Source of the DNA: Branchiostoma lanceolatum
Taxonomy: Eukaryota; Chordata; Leptocardii; Amphioxiformes; Branchiostomatidae
DNA: 64,000 nt
Direction: 5' to 3'
NCBI RefSeq assembly: GCF_035083965.1
Contig: NC_089730.1
Span: 20,036,527 to 20,100,526, forward strand
A program made the translations under genes and the position numbers. Of this stretch, positions 31,056 through 41,935 are shown piece after piece. The number at the start of each line of letters is the position of its first letter. Positions within the stretch are counted from its first letter, which is position 1. Under the pieces are notes generated by a model that was not told the DNA's origin, searched no databases, and was given only the letters and a program-made list of their open reading frames with translations.

Positions 31056-32019
31056 ACGGATAGTCTAAGACACTCTGATTAAAAGATGTTGATGTTGGAC
31101 TCATTTTAGATGACCATTTCCCTTGTCATCCAATACTTATGCATTCAAATGACTACGTTTCGGGGTCATCTTTTGCTGTCTAAGTTAGGAATTTAGGCCA
31201 TGTCGATTTGATTTCATGGATGACATCCGCACGCGCATCAATTTTGTTCCGTTTCCAACACACAACAAAATTTTTCAGCCATACTGCAATTCATACAAGG
31301 CAGCTACAACATGAGAAAACATATGCTGTAATTGAAAAAAAAATGTTCCGAAAAACGGATATTGATACTCGTATTAGTATTGGTTCAAGAAGATGTGACA
31401 GAACAAAGCTAAAGAATCTGAATTTTGATAAACTATTCTCTGTGTTTAATTTTGTCCATCTTTCCTGACCACGTAGATTTCATAATACAGGCAACAAACT
31501 TTTTCTGCAAATTTTTCATTCGCTACGTGGTAGTTTAAGAACAGCCAGTAGAAAGACGGCACAACAATGTTGGTGCAATTAAGTTGTAACAATACATATG
31601 ATCTTAAACGTCTAAGATGGCTTTGTAACCGTGCGACTGAAATTACTTGGTAATGAAAAAAGAACAAAACAAAAAGCAAAAGCATGTGGCATTACTATAC
31701 ACTGTTGATCTTAAAATCACTTTGCAACAGTACAGATGCACCGACGTTTCAAACAACAACAAAAAAGAATAGAAATTTTTAAAAAATAGCAAAGACATAC
31801 ATGTAAGGCATAAACAACAACAACAACAACGCCACATGAAGCAGATCACACCGTATCCTCAAGAGGACCCATATCATATGTATCATATGGCCTGCTAAAA
31901 ATCTAATATATACATGTAGTGTCCTCAAGCATATCTAATGTAATGACTAGCAACAACACAACATGATCATATATTACGTACATGCACCGTGACTGGTATG
32001 TATTGCTACAACTGTATCC
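31056..32019 (-). other. ZnfF 3' flank
   Basis: AT-rich without a supported gene. A short (AAC)n tract lies near 31812-31831. Small open frames on both strands show no family features. Confidence 0.35.
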
Positions 32020-32991
32020 TTAAGAAGTGTGCTTGACCAATAGGTTTGAATTGCCTCTATCTCTTGCAGAATAAGAGTAGTCACATTGGTCGCGTTTCTC
32101 ACCCTTATGCTTTCTCAGAATATGTCTGGATAGATGAGCTCTGCCAGTCGTCTTGAATCCGCACTCCCCACACATGAATGGCTTCTCCCTACCGTGTTTA
32201 AACATGTGTCGATCTAGATTATTCTTTCTTGCTGCAGAATAGTCGCACTGGTCACATTTGTAGGGTTTCTCACCCGTATGTACTTTTATGTGTTCGGATA
32301 GGTGAGACTTGTTAGCTGTGCTGTACCCACACTCAACACAAATGAAGGGTTTCTCTCCCCCATGTTCAAACATGTGTCGATTTAGATTACTCTTTGTTGC
32401 TGTAGAATAGTCGCACAGTTGACACGTGTAAGGTTTTTCTCCCGTGTGTTGAACCATGTGCTGGTCTAAATTGCCTTTCAGTGCAGTAGAATATTCACAA
32501 AGGTCACACTTAAAGGGTTTTTCACCTGTATGTGTTCTCATATGAAGGGATAGGTGACACCTGTCAGTTGTCTTGTATTCGCACTCTCCACACATGTAGC
32601 GTTTGTCCCCAGTGTGCTTTGCCATGTGGCGATCTAAATTGCCTTTCTGTGCAGCAGAATATTCGCACTGGTCACATTTATAAGGTTTGTCACCTGTATG
32701 CCTTCTGATATGCTTTGATAGGTCAGCATTTGAAGCTGCCCTGTAGTCACATTCCATACACGCGAATCGTTTCTCCATAGCACGTTTCACCGCAAGCCTG
32801 TGCGTCTGCTCTGTTCGACAATGTACGAGAGGGTTTTGAAATTTTCCCCCACACGTTTCCTCGCATGGAATGTCCTCTTCCTTCTTCTGGTGCCTTTCCA
32901 TACCTAATTTCTCGCTGCTACCTGTCTTCTTCTTCCCAGGATGTACTGCTGGTAGTTCGTCCACCAGAATCTCGCTGCTTCTCTCGTCCAT
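32020..32991 (-). CDS. ZnfF, 8-9-finger C2H2 zinc-finger protein
   Basis: 323 residues; start at MDERSSEILVDELPAVHPG, two bases after a ctttag acceptor. The leader of about 75 residues includes IPCEETCGGK and LAVKRAMEKR before the first finger (FACMECDYRA). Eight good fingers are followed by a ruined ninth (DQCDYSYSARDRGNSNLL) with the first Cys and the His pair lost. Its nearest relative here is ZnfI, which has the same leader; F looks like a shortened copy. Confidence 0.94.
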   Translation of the reverse strand: MDERSSEILVDELPAVHPGKKKTGSSEKLGMERHQKKEEDIPCEETCGGKFQNPLVHCRTEQTHRLAVKRAMEKRFACMECDYRAASNADLSKHIRRHTGDKPYKCDQCEYSAAQKGNLDRHMAKHTGDKRYMCGECEYKTTDRCHLSLHMRTHTGEKPFKCDLCEYSTALKGNLDQHMVQHTGEKPYTCQLCDYSTATKSNLNRHMFEHGGEKPFICVECGYSTANKSHLSEHIKVHTGEKPYKCDQCDYSAARKNNLDRHMFKHGREKPFMCGECGFKTTGRAHLSRHILRKHKGEKRDQCDYSYSARDRGNSNLLVKHTS

Positions 32992-33221
32992 TTCTAAAGA
33001 CAACAAAGAAATACCGAAAAATGAAAAAATAGAAAACCCTTCCATACTATCTATACCTGCATTTTCACCCCTTTACAACTGTGATTTATTATTACACCTG
33101 TTATGCCCCCCTCCCCCATCCAAAGCCAATGTAAGATTCAAAACCAATATACTCTTGTGGTTCTATTTTGCTGCCGTGTAAACATCAAACATTGACTGTT
33201 AATAACTAACGGATGTCTTAC
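32992..33221 (-). other. ZnfF intron 1
   Basis: The shortest intron in the array. It holds atgcccccctcccccatcc (33103-33121), 100 bp from the donor at 33222. Very similar to the ZnfI intron over its right half. Confidence 0.65.
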
Positions 33222-33387
33222 CTGTGTGCTGATTTTGTTGTAGGATCGACAAGTCGTTAAATAAAGTCTTGAAAATGGTCTAAGATTCTACGAACGATCT
33301 TCCTTGTGTTTGCAAAATGGCGGACAAGTGGGAGTCGCAGGTCAATGCTTATTCAGGTGAAAGGTCAAATCTCTTCTTCCTGATGAC
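33222..33387 (-). promoter_or_regulatory. ZnfF 5' exon and shared promoter cassette
   Basis: Exon end 33222; caaaatggcggac 33313-33325; caggtcaa; aaggtcaaa 33361-33369; tcctgatgac 33378-33387 in place of tacctgatta, a change shared with ZnfI. Confidence 0.75.
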
Positions 33388-34129
33388 CCAGAAGGAAATG
33401 TACATGACAGATAACACTATATGTGCCGCTTTGAGTAAATCTATTGATGGTTCATTCACAAAGCACCCGATTGATGCAATAAGTAAATTCACATTTATAC
33501 TGTGTATTAGTATCTTTATTGGGCATGAGGATGACATACATTAACAACACGAGAAGAAACTTTGACTCGAGCTCATTTTATTTTGACATATCAGAATAAA
33601 ATCAGAGGGTAAACTTAATGATAATACACAATATAGATACAATATCATAATCGTTCAATATGATACAAAGAAAATGAAGAAAGCATAAACTAAATGGCAG
33701 TAAAATCGAATACATATATGGACGTTTTGCTACCTATATGCCATATGACCTCACCTCATATATTTGTCTTTGTCCTATATAGGCTATATACAGCTTGGAA
33801 TATTAGTACTAATGCACTATTACAGCAATGATACTCTGTTCTATACAGGGCGTTCCCATTGGATTGCAGCATACCACATCCTTATTTGCAACAGCAGCTA
33901 TCAGTGTCTAGGCTATTAATAGATACGTATATGCTGTACAAGAGGCGCCAGGGGCCTTACCAGCCTAACTTACAGTTTAATGTACAACTGCAGGCTAAAC
34001 GACAGTTCAAATGGGCGTCCATTACAAGTTGAATATAGGTAGTCGACGTTTTAATAGTTTCTACTTATTGATCATTAAATGTATATTAGGCTGCATTCTT
34101 CCCAGGAAACCCAGTCCCTACAGTTTCAT
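33388..34129 (-). other. ZnfG 3' flank
   Basis: A minus-strand AATAAA signal lies at 33577-33582. The whole stretch is homologous to the ZnfJ 3' flank (about 46200-46270 and 47570-47880), for example gcttggaatattagtact and ggggccttaccagc. Confidence 0.6.
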
Positions 34130-34291
34130 TGGCGTGTTTGACCAACTGTGTAGGTCTAAAGTACTTTTTAATGAAGCAGAATAGATCCTCTGGTCACAGT
34201 TGTTTGGTTTTCTCCTGGCTGTTTGTTTTCGCACAAGCTTGGATAGGATAAATCCGTCAACGGTACTGTATCCTCAACTGTGAACTTGATG
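34130..34291 (-). pseudogene. Decayed C-terminal fingers of ZnfG
   Basis: After the stop the frame still reads GYSTVDGFILSKLVRKQ, then RKPNNCDQRIYSASLKSTLD: two finger remnants with lost Cys and His ligands. Confidence 0.7.
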
Positions 34292-37045
34292 CTAAGAAGT
34301 GTGTCTGGCCAAGTGTTTGTTTAGATTGTTTTTCGCTCTGGTAGAATAGTCACATTGTATACATTTGTATGGTTTCTCCCCTGTATGCATTCTCATATGG
34401 ACAATTAGGGTAGACTTATGAGCCGTCCTGAACCCACACTTCTCACACATAAAGGGTTTGTCACCAGTGTGCGTGAGCATGTGCCGGTCTAACTTGTCTT
34501 TCTGTGCAGATGAGTAGTCGCATTGGTCACATTTGTATTTGCATTTATAGGGTTTCATATCTGTATGCCTTCTCATATGTCCGTTTAGATTGGACTTGTC
34601 AGCCGACCTGTATCCGCACTCTCCGCACATGTAGCGTTTTTCTCCGGTGTGCGTAGCCATGTGTCGGTCTAGATAGCTTTTCCTTCCTGCAGAATAGTCG
34701 CACTGGTCACATTTATATGGTTTCTCACCTGTATGCGTCTTAGTGTGTCTCGACAGGTCAGCCTTTGAAGCTGTTCTGTAGTCACATTCCGTACACACGA
34801 AGCGTTTTTCTGCACGTTTCACCGCAAGCCTGTCCGTCTGGTCTGTTATATCCTCCACGGGAGGATGGTCAGATTTTACCCTGCAAGTTTCTACCCAAGT
34901 AATGCCCTCTTCCTGCTTCTGCTTTCTTGCCATGTCTAATTTCTCGCCGCGGGTTGTCTTCTTCCCAGGAATCTCACTGCTTATCTCGTCCATTTCCAAG
35001 CAAATGTAGGGGGTTTCTCCGATGTGTTTAACCATGTGTTGGTCCATAGAACGCTTGTTTGCAGCAGAATAGTCACACTGGTCACATCTATAGAGTTTCT
35101 CACCTACATGTCTTCTCATATGCACAATTAGGGAAGACCTGTAAGCCGTTCTGTATCCACATTCTCCACACATGTACGGTTTGTCTCCAGTGTGTCTAGC
35201 CATGTGACGGTGTAAATCGTCTTTCCTTGCAGCAGAATAGTCGCAGTGGTTACACTTAAACGGTTTCTCACCTGTATGTGTTCTTCTATGTCTGGACAGA
35301 AGAGACCTTTTCGCTGTCCTGTATCCACACTCACCGCACATGTAATGTTTTTCTCCGGTGTGCGTAGCCATGTGTTGGTCTAGAGAGCTTTTCCTTACTG
35401 CAGAATAGTCGCACTGGTCACATTTATATGGTTTCTCACCTGTATGCGTCATAGTGTGTCTCGACAGGTCAGACTTTGAAGCTGTTCTGTAGTCACATTC
35501 CGTACATACGAAGCGTTTTTCTGCACGTTTCACCGCAAGCCTGTCCGTCTGGTCTGTTATATCCTCCACGGGAGGATGGTCAGAGTTTACTCTGCAAGTT
35601 TCCTTCCAATTGAGGCCCTCTTCCTGCTTCTGTTTTCGTTCCATGTCTAATTTCTCGCCGCTGCTTGTCTTCTGCCCAGGATGTACTGCTGATAGTTTGT
35701 CAACAAGAATCTCGCTGCTTCTCTCGTTCATTTCCAAGCACATGTAGGGTTTTTCTCCGATGTGTTTAACAATGTGTTGGTCTAAAGAACGCTTGTTTGC
35801 AGCAGAATAGTCACACTGGTCACATTTATAGAGTTTCTCACCTACATGTCTTCTCATATGTACAATTAGGGAAGACCTGCAAGCCGTTCTGTATCCACAT
35901 TCTCCACACATGTACGGTTTGTCTCCAGTGTGTCTAGCCATGTGACGGCGTAAATCGTCTTTCCTTGCAGCAGAATAGTCGCAGTGGTTACACTTAAACG
36001 GTTTCTCACCTGTATGTTTTCTTCTATGTCTGGACAGAAGAGACCTTTTCGCTGTCCTGTATCCACACTCACCGCACATGTAACGTTTTTCTCCGGTGTG
36101 CGTAGCCATGTGTTGGTCTAGAGAGCTTTTCCTTACTGCAGAATAGTCGCACTGGTCACATTTATATGGTTTCTCACCTGTATGCGTCATAGTGTGTCTC
36201 GACAGGTCAGCCCTTGAAGCTGTTCTGTAGTCACATTCCGTACATACGAAGCGTTTTTCTGCACGTGTCACCGCAAGCCTGTCCGTCTGGTCTGTTATAT
36301 CCTCCACGGGAGGATGGTCAGAGTTTACTCTGCAAGTTTCCTCCCAATTAAGGCCCTCTTCCTGCTTCATCTGCTTTCGTTCCATGTCTAATTTCTCGCC
36401 GCTGCTTGTCTTCTTCCCAGGATGTACTGCTGGTAGTTTGTCAACAAGAATCTCGCTGCTTCTCTCGTTCATTTCCAAGCAAATGTAGGGGTTTTCTCCG
36501 ATGTGTTTAACCATGTGTTGGTCCAAAGAACGCTTGTTTGCAGCAGAATAGTCACACTGGTCACATCTATAGAGTTTCTCACCTACATGTCTTCTCATAT
36601 GCACAATTAGGGAAGATCTGTAAGCCATTCTGTATCCACATTCTCCACACATGTACGGTTTGTCTCCAGTGTGTCTAGCCATGTGACGGTGTAAATCGTC
36701 TTTCCTTGCAGCAGAATAGTCGCAGTGGTTGCACTTAAACGGTTTCTCACCTGTATGTTTTCTTCTATGTCTGGACAGAAGAGACCTTTTCGCTGTCCTG
36801 TAGTCACATTCCGTACATACGAAGCGTTTTTCTGCACGTTTCACCGCAAGCCTGTCCGTCTCCTCTGTTCGAGCCTGTACGGGTACAAGGTCAGATTTCA
36901 CCCCGCACGTTTCGTCTGACCGAATGTCCTCTTCCTTGTTCTGCTGCCTTCCCGTGTCCAACGTCTCGCTGCTGCTTGTCTCGTTCTCATCGTGTACAGT
37001 TGACAGATCGTCCATAGAGATCTCCTCGCTGCTTCTCTTGTCCAT
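34292..37045 (-). CDS. ZnfG, 22-finger protein made of four fused leader-plus-finger units
   Basis: 917 residues; start at MDKRSSEEISMDD, two bases after a tgctag acceptor. Unit 1 (37045-36473): leader and 4 fingers. Unit 2 (36472-35732), unit 3 (35731-34994) and unit 4 (34993-34292): each a full leader and 6 fingers. Internal leaders begin MNERSSEILVDKL, MNERSSEILVDKL and MDEISSEIPGKK and end DRLAV(K/T)RAEKRF. Each unit joins the next inside the first Cys of a finger (Y-(I/M)-C-L-E-M). The L-E codons (TTGGAA) correspond to the splice acceptor in front of real leaders (TTAGAA or CTAGAA) with the AG changed to GG. So a duplication took in the intron end, and the acceptor was lost. Units 2 and 3 are nearly identical at DNA level. 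Confidence 0.94.
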   Translation of the reverse strand: MDKRSSEEISMDDLSTVHDENETSSSETLDTGRQQNKEEDIRSDETCGVKSDLVPVQARTEETDRLAVKRAEKRFVCTECDYRTAKRSLLSRHRRKHTGEKPFKCNHCDYSAARKDDLHRHMARHTGDKPYMCGECGYRMAYRSSLIVHMRRHVGEKLYRCDQCDYSAANKRSLDQHMVKHIGENPYICLEMNERSSEILVDKLPAVHPGKKTSSGEKLDMERKQMKQEEGLNWEETCRVNSDHPPVEDITDQTDRLAVTRAEKRFVCTECDYRTASRADLSRHTMTHTGEKPYKCDQCDYSAVRKSSLDQHMATHTGEKRYMCGECGYRTAKRSLLSRHRRKHTGEKPFKCNHCDYSAARKDDLRRHMARHTGDKPYMCGECGYRTACRSSLIVHMRRHVGEKLYKCDQCDYSAANKRSLDQHIVKHIGEKPYMCLEMNERSSEILVDKLSAVHPGQKTSSGEKLDMERKQKQEEGLNWKETCRVNSDHPPVEDITDQTDRLAVKRAEKRFVCTECDYRTASKSDLSRHTMTHTGEKPYKCDQCDYSAVRKSSLDQHMATHTGEKHYMCGECGYRTAKRSLLSRHRRTHTGEKPFKCNHCDYSAARKDDLHRHMARHTGDKPYMCGECGYRTAYRSSLIVHMRRHVGEKLYRCDQCDYSAANKRSMDQHMVKHIGETPYICLEMDEISSEIPGKKTTRGEKLDMARKQKQEEGITWVETCRVKSDHPPVEDITDQTDRLAVKRAEKRFVCTECDYRTASKADLSRHTKTHTGEKPYKCDQCDYSAGRKSYLDRHMATHTGEKRYMCGECGYRSADKSNLNGHMRRHTDMKPYKCKYKCDQCDYSSAQKDKLDRHMLTHTGDKPFMCEKCGFRTAHKSTLIVHMRMHTGEKPYKCIQCDYSTRAKNNLNKHLARHTS
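34994..36472 (-). repeat. Two near-identical 741/738-bp coding units in ZnfG
   Basis: Unit starts lie at 36472, 35731 and 34993 (minus strand). The 3-bp difference is one extra codon (ERKQMKQEEG against ERKQKQEEG). Identity is high including silent sites, so the duplication or later homogenisation is recent. Confidence 0.9.
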
Positions 37046-37674
37046 TTCTAGCAAGTAAAATAAATCATAATCAATAAATAGAGACATTCCCACACTAATC
37101 CGACTTCTTGTGGAATCAAGGCCTTTATTTTTCTTCAACGTGCTTGGCGAAGCACACTGGTGAAGTGGTGGGGAGGGGTAGCAGATAAGAGTGGGATGAA
37201 AAGAACCCCTTTTGTCCTTAAAAATAGTCGTACAAATAGCACACGGTGTATTTATTATAAGCAGGGGTTCCCGCGGGCAACCGTATGAATGGTTTTAGGA
37301 AATAAAACAACACGCACTGTGACACGTATGAATAACTTATGATCACATAATCCGCGAGCTTCTTACCGAATAAAATCATCATCATCATCATCATCACTGT
37401 CGTGACTAGAAAATTGCCAAGACCCCCCCCCCCCCAAAAAAAAAAAATCCCAGGGAAGTGCTTCAATATTTTGCAATGTATATAGGTTATCAAACCGTGG
37501 AATTGCTATCATCCGTCGAAGAGATGAACTCTAACTAGTCTTAGTTTGCGCCGTAATGCCCCGTCCCCATTATAAATATACCCGCTAATTTTCCAGTAAA
37601 CAAAACAGCTCTATTTCCGAAGGTCAAAGAGTTGGCATGGGTTCGAGGGAACAGACAGTTAACAAACGTCTTAC
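37046..37674 (-). other. ZnfG intron 1
   Basis: Contains an (ATC)n tract (37376-37397), a C-run next to an A-run (37430-37448) and a weak form of the C-rich block (atgccccgtccccatt, 37556-37571). No gene. Confidence 0.5.
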
Positions 37675-37843
37675 CTGTCGGTTTATGGTGTTATTTGATA
37701 TCCAATGTGTTGAGTTGTCTTAAGAATAGCCTAAAACTGCAAAGAAGTGAGAATGCGATGCACCCTCAAATCAAAATGGCAGACAGAAAAGTTGACCCCT
37801 AGGTGCTGCAGAGGTCGAGGGTCAAAGTTGATTTACCTGATGA
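37675..37843 (-). promoter_or_regulatory. ZnfG 5' exon and shared promoter cassette
   Basis: Exon end 37675; caaaatggcagac 37772-37784 (one change in the YY1 core); agggtcaaag at about 37818-37827; tacctgatga 37834-37843. Confidence 0.72.
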
Positions 37844-37849
37844 TCCCAT

Positions 37850-39140
37850 TATGTCTTAACATGCAGTAACGCTGTATCCCGTTTCTCTGCTACAAGATAA
37901 CCTTTAAAACTGTTCTGGATTTGATTTTGTATAATCTTACACCTTTTATACTAAGTATTAAACTACTCCTCAATCAGAAGTTGCTGGGGAGATTGTGACC
38001 TCCTTATCTTATACCCCTTTTTTGTATAGACTCCCCAATAAACGGACCATAAACGTGGCATATTTTAAGGAGGTCACAACAGTACACAACTAGTCTTCCC
38101 CAACAGCCCCCTCACTCACTCCCTACTTGGAAACTATTTCAAGCATCTTTGTAAAGTAAGTCGAGCACCCAGTTAATTCTATTTTACCTTTGTCATGATC
38201 CGTCCTACGGTTTCTCCAACTCAGACACAGGAAGGCTGACGAAAAGAATCATTTGCACTACCACTACAGCCTCCCCCCAGACCGTAACCTCGGCTTGAAG
38301 AATAGTGTTGGATCATAGTAATTACTGAGGTTTTTTTTCTCGGGAAAACCTCCTTGCTGAGATGCACAAGTCAAGCGTTGGTCCTGCAGTATCGGTGCAG
38401 TCTGCTGCTAACTCCTCGACATGTTTGTCCCTTTCCCGATAATCTACAGACAAATGTAAGGATCAAATTCACACCGTATTTTATTCTTAGTAAAATGTGA
38501 TTTGACGAGTCTTCTTCTAAGGACTACTTCAATGTCGCATAGACAGGCGTGAAACACCGAGAATGCGCCGGCATCTGCTTGGAGATTACCCTTCTTTATG
38601 CGAGGTGGCCAGGTTCGTCATATGTTCCTGACCGGCTAAAGCTAGAGTCAATGCATGGGCAATAGGGTATAGTTTTGTATGTACTTTATTCTGTATATTT
38701 GGTTTGGATACATCACACAATACACTGATAGTAGACACCACTCCATATGCAGGGAAGACATTACAAAACAAGACTATTATGATCTTATTATCTATCTATC
38801 TGGCTAACGTACGGAATAGCCTTAAGCTTGTACGTTGTCTTTATTGTGCGGTAATGCCACTTGCCTTACTACAAGGCTTCGCTAATTTCACCCTACTCTA
38901 TCCTATTTTATATTAATATTGTACAGATTTGATTTCAGCATTTCTTTTCTGTTGTGTAGTTGATTTCCTAAGTTGATTTCCTAAGTTGATTTAGATTACT
39001 TCTTTCCTCTGTCGTATCAATATCTATTGAACATAGTCGTTTATGGTTTTGTCGGGATGGTGGCCTTCAAAATGTGTCCTCGACATGGTCTACTTATTGC
39101 ACCTTACCGTCCACTGTGTTGGACAGGCATAATAAATAAT
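37850..39140 (-). other. ZnfH distal 3' flank
   Basis: No supported gene. An imperfect inverted repeat pairs gctggggagattgtgacctc (about 37981) with text at about 38070-38115 (taaggaggtcacaac, cttccccaacagc), possibly a decayed MITE of about 130 bp. A related aacctcctt motif is at 38344. Confidence 0.4.
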
Positions 39141-39144
39141 CAGA

Positions 39145-39640
39145 TAAATCCCCGTGCTGGGCGAATTTAGACCTGATAGCCGTTATGAGTCTGCACTTTT
39201 CACACTTACAATGCCCTTCAACAGATTAAAGTTTGCGTCCTTTCAAATTACATTTCTGTTCCACATGTACAGAGTAGTATCACTGGTCACATTTATCGGA
39301 CTTTTACAAGTTTTTTTTTATTTGTTTATATGAAGGGTCTCCATTAGTGAGTACATCACACATACTACACTGTTTTTCCTGAGTCGTCATAATAACACAT
39401 TACAATTTTAGATACACTAACACTAGAGCACCTGCCAAACCTAACACATGTATCTACATTTACAACAACATTGATTTAAGTGATAATGGAGATGAGAGGT
39501 CAGAGGTCGGACTTAACAATATACACAGGTATGTACAGTCATCTAGCTACCACCAAGTTGATGTTTTCTCAGATATTTTATCAGGTCATATCTGTCAGTC
39601 CTGTACCCGCACTTCCCAGACATGCAGTGTTTGTTAAGTG
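39145..39640 (-). pseudogene. Decayed C-terminal fingers of ZnfH
   Basis: Two layers. At 39543-39640 a second frame carries KHCMSGKCGYRTDRYDLIKY, the finger that should follow finger 18, so one frame slip in the linker ends the protein. Further out (about 39150-39310) lie older remnants, CKCEKCRLITAIRSKF and KSDKCDQ. Confidence 0.75.
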
Positions 39641-41374
39641 ATCAGTGTGTCTCAGCATGTGGCGGCTCAAACTACTTTGCCTCGCAGCAGAAAAGTCGCA
39701 CTTGTCACACTTGTAGGGTTTCTCACCAGTGTGTCTAGTCATGTGCTTAATTAGATTAGAATTTTGAGAAGCAGAATAGTCGCACTGGTCGCATTTGTAG
39801 GGTTTGTCTCCTGTATGTTTTCTCATATGTAGGGAAAGAAAGTACCTGTCCGTCGTTCCGTACCCGCATTCTTCACACATGAAGGGTTTCTCTCCGGTGT
39901 GTTTAGACACATGTCTGTCTAGATTGCCTTTCTGAGAAGCAGAATAGTCACACTGGTCACATTTATAAGGTTTTTCACCGGTATGAGTTCTCATGTGTTG
40001 GGACAAGAGAGACCTTCCAAACGTCCTGAATCCGCACTCCCCGCACATGTATGGTTTAGTGTGTTTAGCCATGTGTTGGACTAAAATGCTTGTATGTGCA
40101 GCAGAATAGTCACACTGGTCACATTTGTACGGTTTCTTGTCCGTATGCTTTCTCATATGTGTGGTTAGATTGGACCTTAAAGCCGTTCTGTACCCGCACT
40201 CATCACACATGTAGGGTTTGTCTCCGGTGTGTTTCGCCATGTGTAGGTCTAAAGAACATTTCTGTGCTGCAGAATAGTCGCACTGGTCACACTTATAAGG
40301 TTTAACACCTGTATGTGTTCTCATATGTATGGCTAGGTAAGACCTACCAGCCGTCCTGTATCCGCACTCCCCGCACATGTAGGGTTTTTCACCGCTGTGT
40401 CGTAGCGTGTGTTGGTCTAAATTGCTTTTTCTAGCAGTTGAATAGTCGCACTGGTCACATTTGTAGGGTCTCTCACCTGTATGCTTTCTCATATGTTCTG
40501 ATAGACAAGACCCATAAGCCGTCCTGAACCCGCATTCTCCACACGTATAGGGTTTGTCTCCCGTGTGTTTAGCCATGTGTCGGTCTAAATTGACTTTCCT
40601 TGCAGTTGAATAATCGCACTGGTCACACTTGATGGGTTTCTCGCCTGTATGTCTTTTCATATGTGCACGTAGGCTAGACCTATTCACCGTCCTGTACTCG
40701 CACTCTCCACACATGTAGGGTTTTATTCCAGTGTGTTTAGCCATGTGCCTGTCTAAATCAGTCTTTTGTGCTGCAGAATAGTCGCACACATTACATCTGT
40801 ATGGCTTCTCCCCACTGTGTTTAAGCATGTGTCGACGTAGGCTATTCTGCCTTGCTGAAGAAAAGTCGCATTGGTCACATTTGTAGGGTTTCTCCCCTGT
40901 ATGTGTTCTTGTGTGTAGGGACAGATTAGACTTCTTAGCCGTCCTGTATCCACACTCTTCACACATGTAGGGTTTGTCACCATTGTGGCCCGCGATGTGT
41001 TCCTGTAAGCTCTTTTTCCACCGTGTAGAAAAGTCACATTGGTCGCACTTCCATTGTTTTCTTTCACCATGTTCTTTGACATGCTGAGTTAGGTAACGCG
41101 TTTCATTCGTCTTGTAGTCACACTGGTTACACGAGTAGCTACAGGATGGGTCCACAGCACGGTGTTTCACGTCCTGCATGTCGGACGATCCTTCAGGACG
41201 CTGTGCATGAAGTTGTGGCGAGGCCTGCTTATCATCATTGTCTACCTCACATCCTACGGGCAACTGTACATAACGCTTGTCATGCTTCATAATTTGTACC
41301 CCACAAACTTCCTCGGAAACAATAACCCTTGTGGTGTCCTGTTGGATTCCCGTGTCCGTTGTCTGGTCGTCCAT
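39581..41374 (-). CDS. ZnfH, 18-finger C2H2 zinc-finger protein
   Basis: 597 residues; start at MDDQTTDTGIQQD, two bases after a ctttag acceptor. The leader (about 79 residues) is diverged but keeps QTTDTG-QQD and EEVCGV. Eighteen fingers with two-finger alternation; fingers 1-2 (YSCNQCDYKTNETRY, WKCDQCDFSTRWKKS) lack the T-G-E-K-P linker. Finger 13 is followed by a shortened linker (HTKP). The C-terminal 22 residues (DHLTNTACLGSAG...) are an out-of-frame reading of a former finger. Confidence 0.93.
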   Translation of the reverse strand: MDDQTTDTGIQQDTTRVIVSEEVCGVQIMKHDKRYVQLPVGCEVDNDDKQASPQLHAQRPEGSSDMQDVKHRAVDPSCSYSCNQCDYKTNETRYLTQHVKEHGERKQWKCDQCDFSTRWKKSLQEHIAGHNGDKPYMCEECGYRTAKKSNLSLHTRTHTGEKPYKCDQCDFSSARQNSLRRHMLKHSGEKPYRCNVCDYSAAQKTDLDRHMAKHTGIKPYMCGECEYRTVNRSSLRAHMKRHTGEKPIKCDQCDYSTARKVNLDRHMAKHTGDKPYTCGECGFRTAYGSCLSEHMRKHTGERPYKCDQCDYSTARKSNLDQHTLRHSGEKPYMCGECGYRTAGRSYLAIHMRTHTGVKPYKCDQCDYSAAQKCSLDLHMAKHTGDKPYMCDECGYRTALRSNLTTHMRKHTDKKPYKCDQCDYSAAHTSILVQHMAKHTKPYMCGECGFRTFGRSLLSQHMRTHTGEKPYKCDQCDYSASQKGNLDRHVSKHTGEKPFMCEECGYGTTDRYFLSLHMRKHTGDKPYKCDQCDYSASQNSNLIKHMTRHTGEKPYKCDKCDFSAARQSSLSRHMLRHTDHLTNTACLGSAGTGLTDMT

Positions 41375-41935
41375 TTCTAAAGGTGATGACAAAGCGATAG
41401 TCTAAATCATTGAGGTTGATGACCCCCCCCCCCCAGGTTCAACAACTCGACCCCCCCCCCCAAAAGAAAACTATACGCGTACTAGAGTACGTCTTCAATT
41501 TACCCAATAGCAAGCTATATCTTCATATCGATTTTAATCTATATGTAGTTCCCTGCCCCCATCCCCGCCGCCTCACGATATACCCGTCACTTCCCCCACT
41601 CTCATTTACAACCGACATATGCTTCCTAATCAATCAGACTAGTAGTCGGGCTTCTTTGGAGCGTATTTGGTGGTGTTGCATTCGTACGTCTTTTTTCTTT
41701 GTGTCTATGATACGCGCTTTTTTCAGATCTCTCAAGGCTTGAGATATCTTTAGAAAAACGTACAAACGCAAACACCGCCAAAGCAAATTTGATCAGATCA
41801 AATCAAATCAAATACGCTCAAAGCAAGCAGGACTGTAACATGTGCTTGCAGATGAGGATTCCACTAAGAACTGTAATCCTCAAGTTCTTAATGCATCATC
41901 AGGAGATTATCACTGAACATCAAGAATGATCTCAC
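41375..41935 (-). other. ZnfH intron 1
   Basis: Holds two long C-runs (41424-41434 and 41451-41461) and a C-rich block at about 41549-41572. The donor at 41936 is ACAG followed by gtgag, unlike the gtaag of most paralogues. Confidence 0.55.

Noticed and set aside
41410-41742. Plus-strand gene in the ZnfH intron
   Set aside because: Composition is driven by C-runs and A-runs; no domain.
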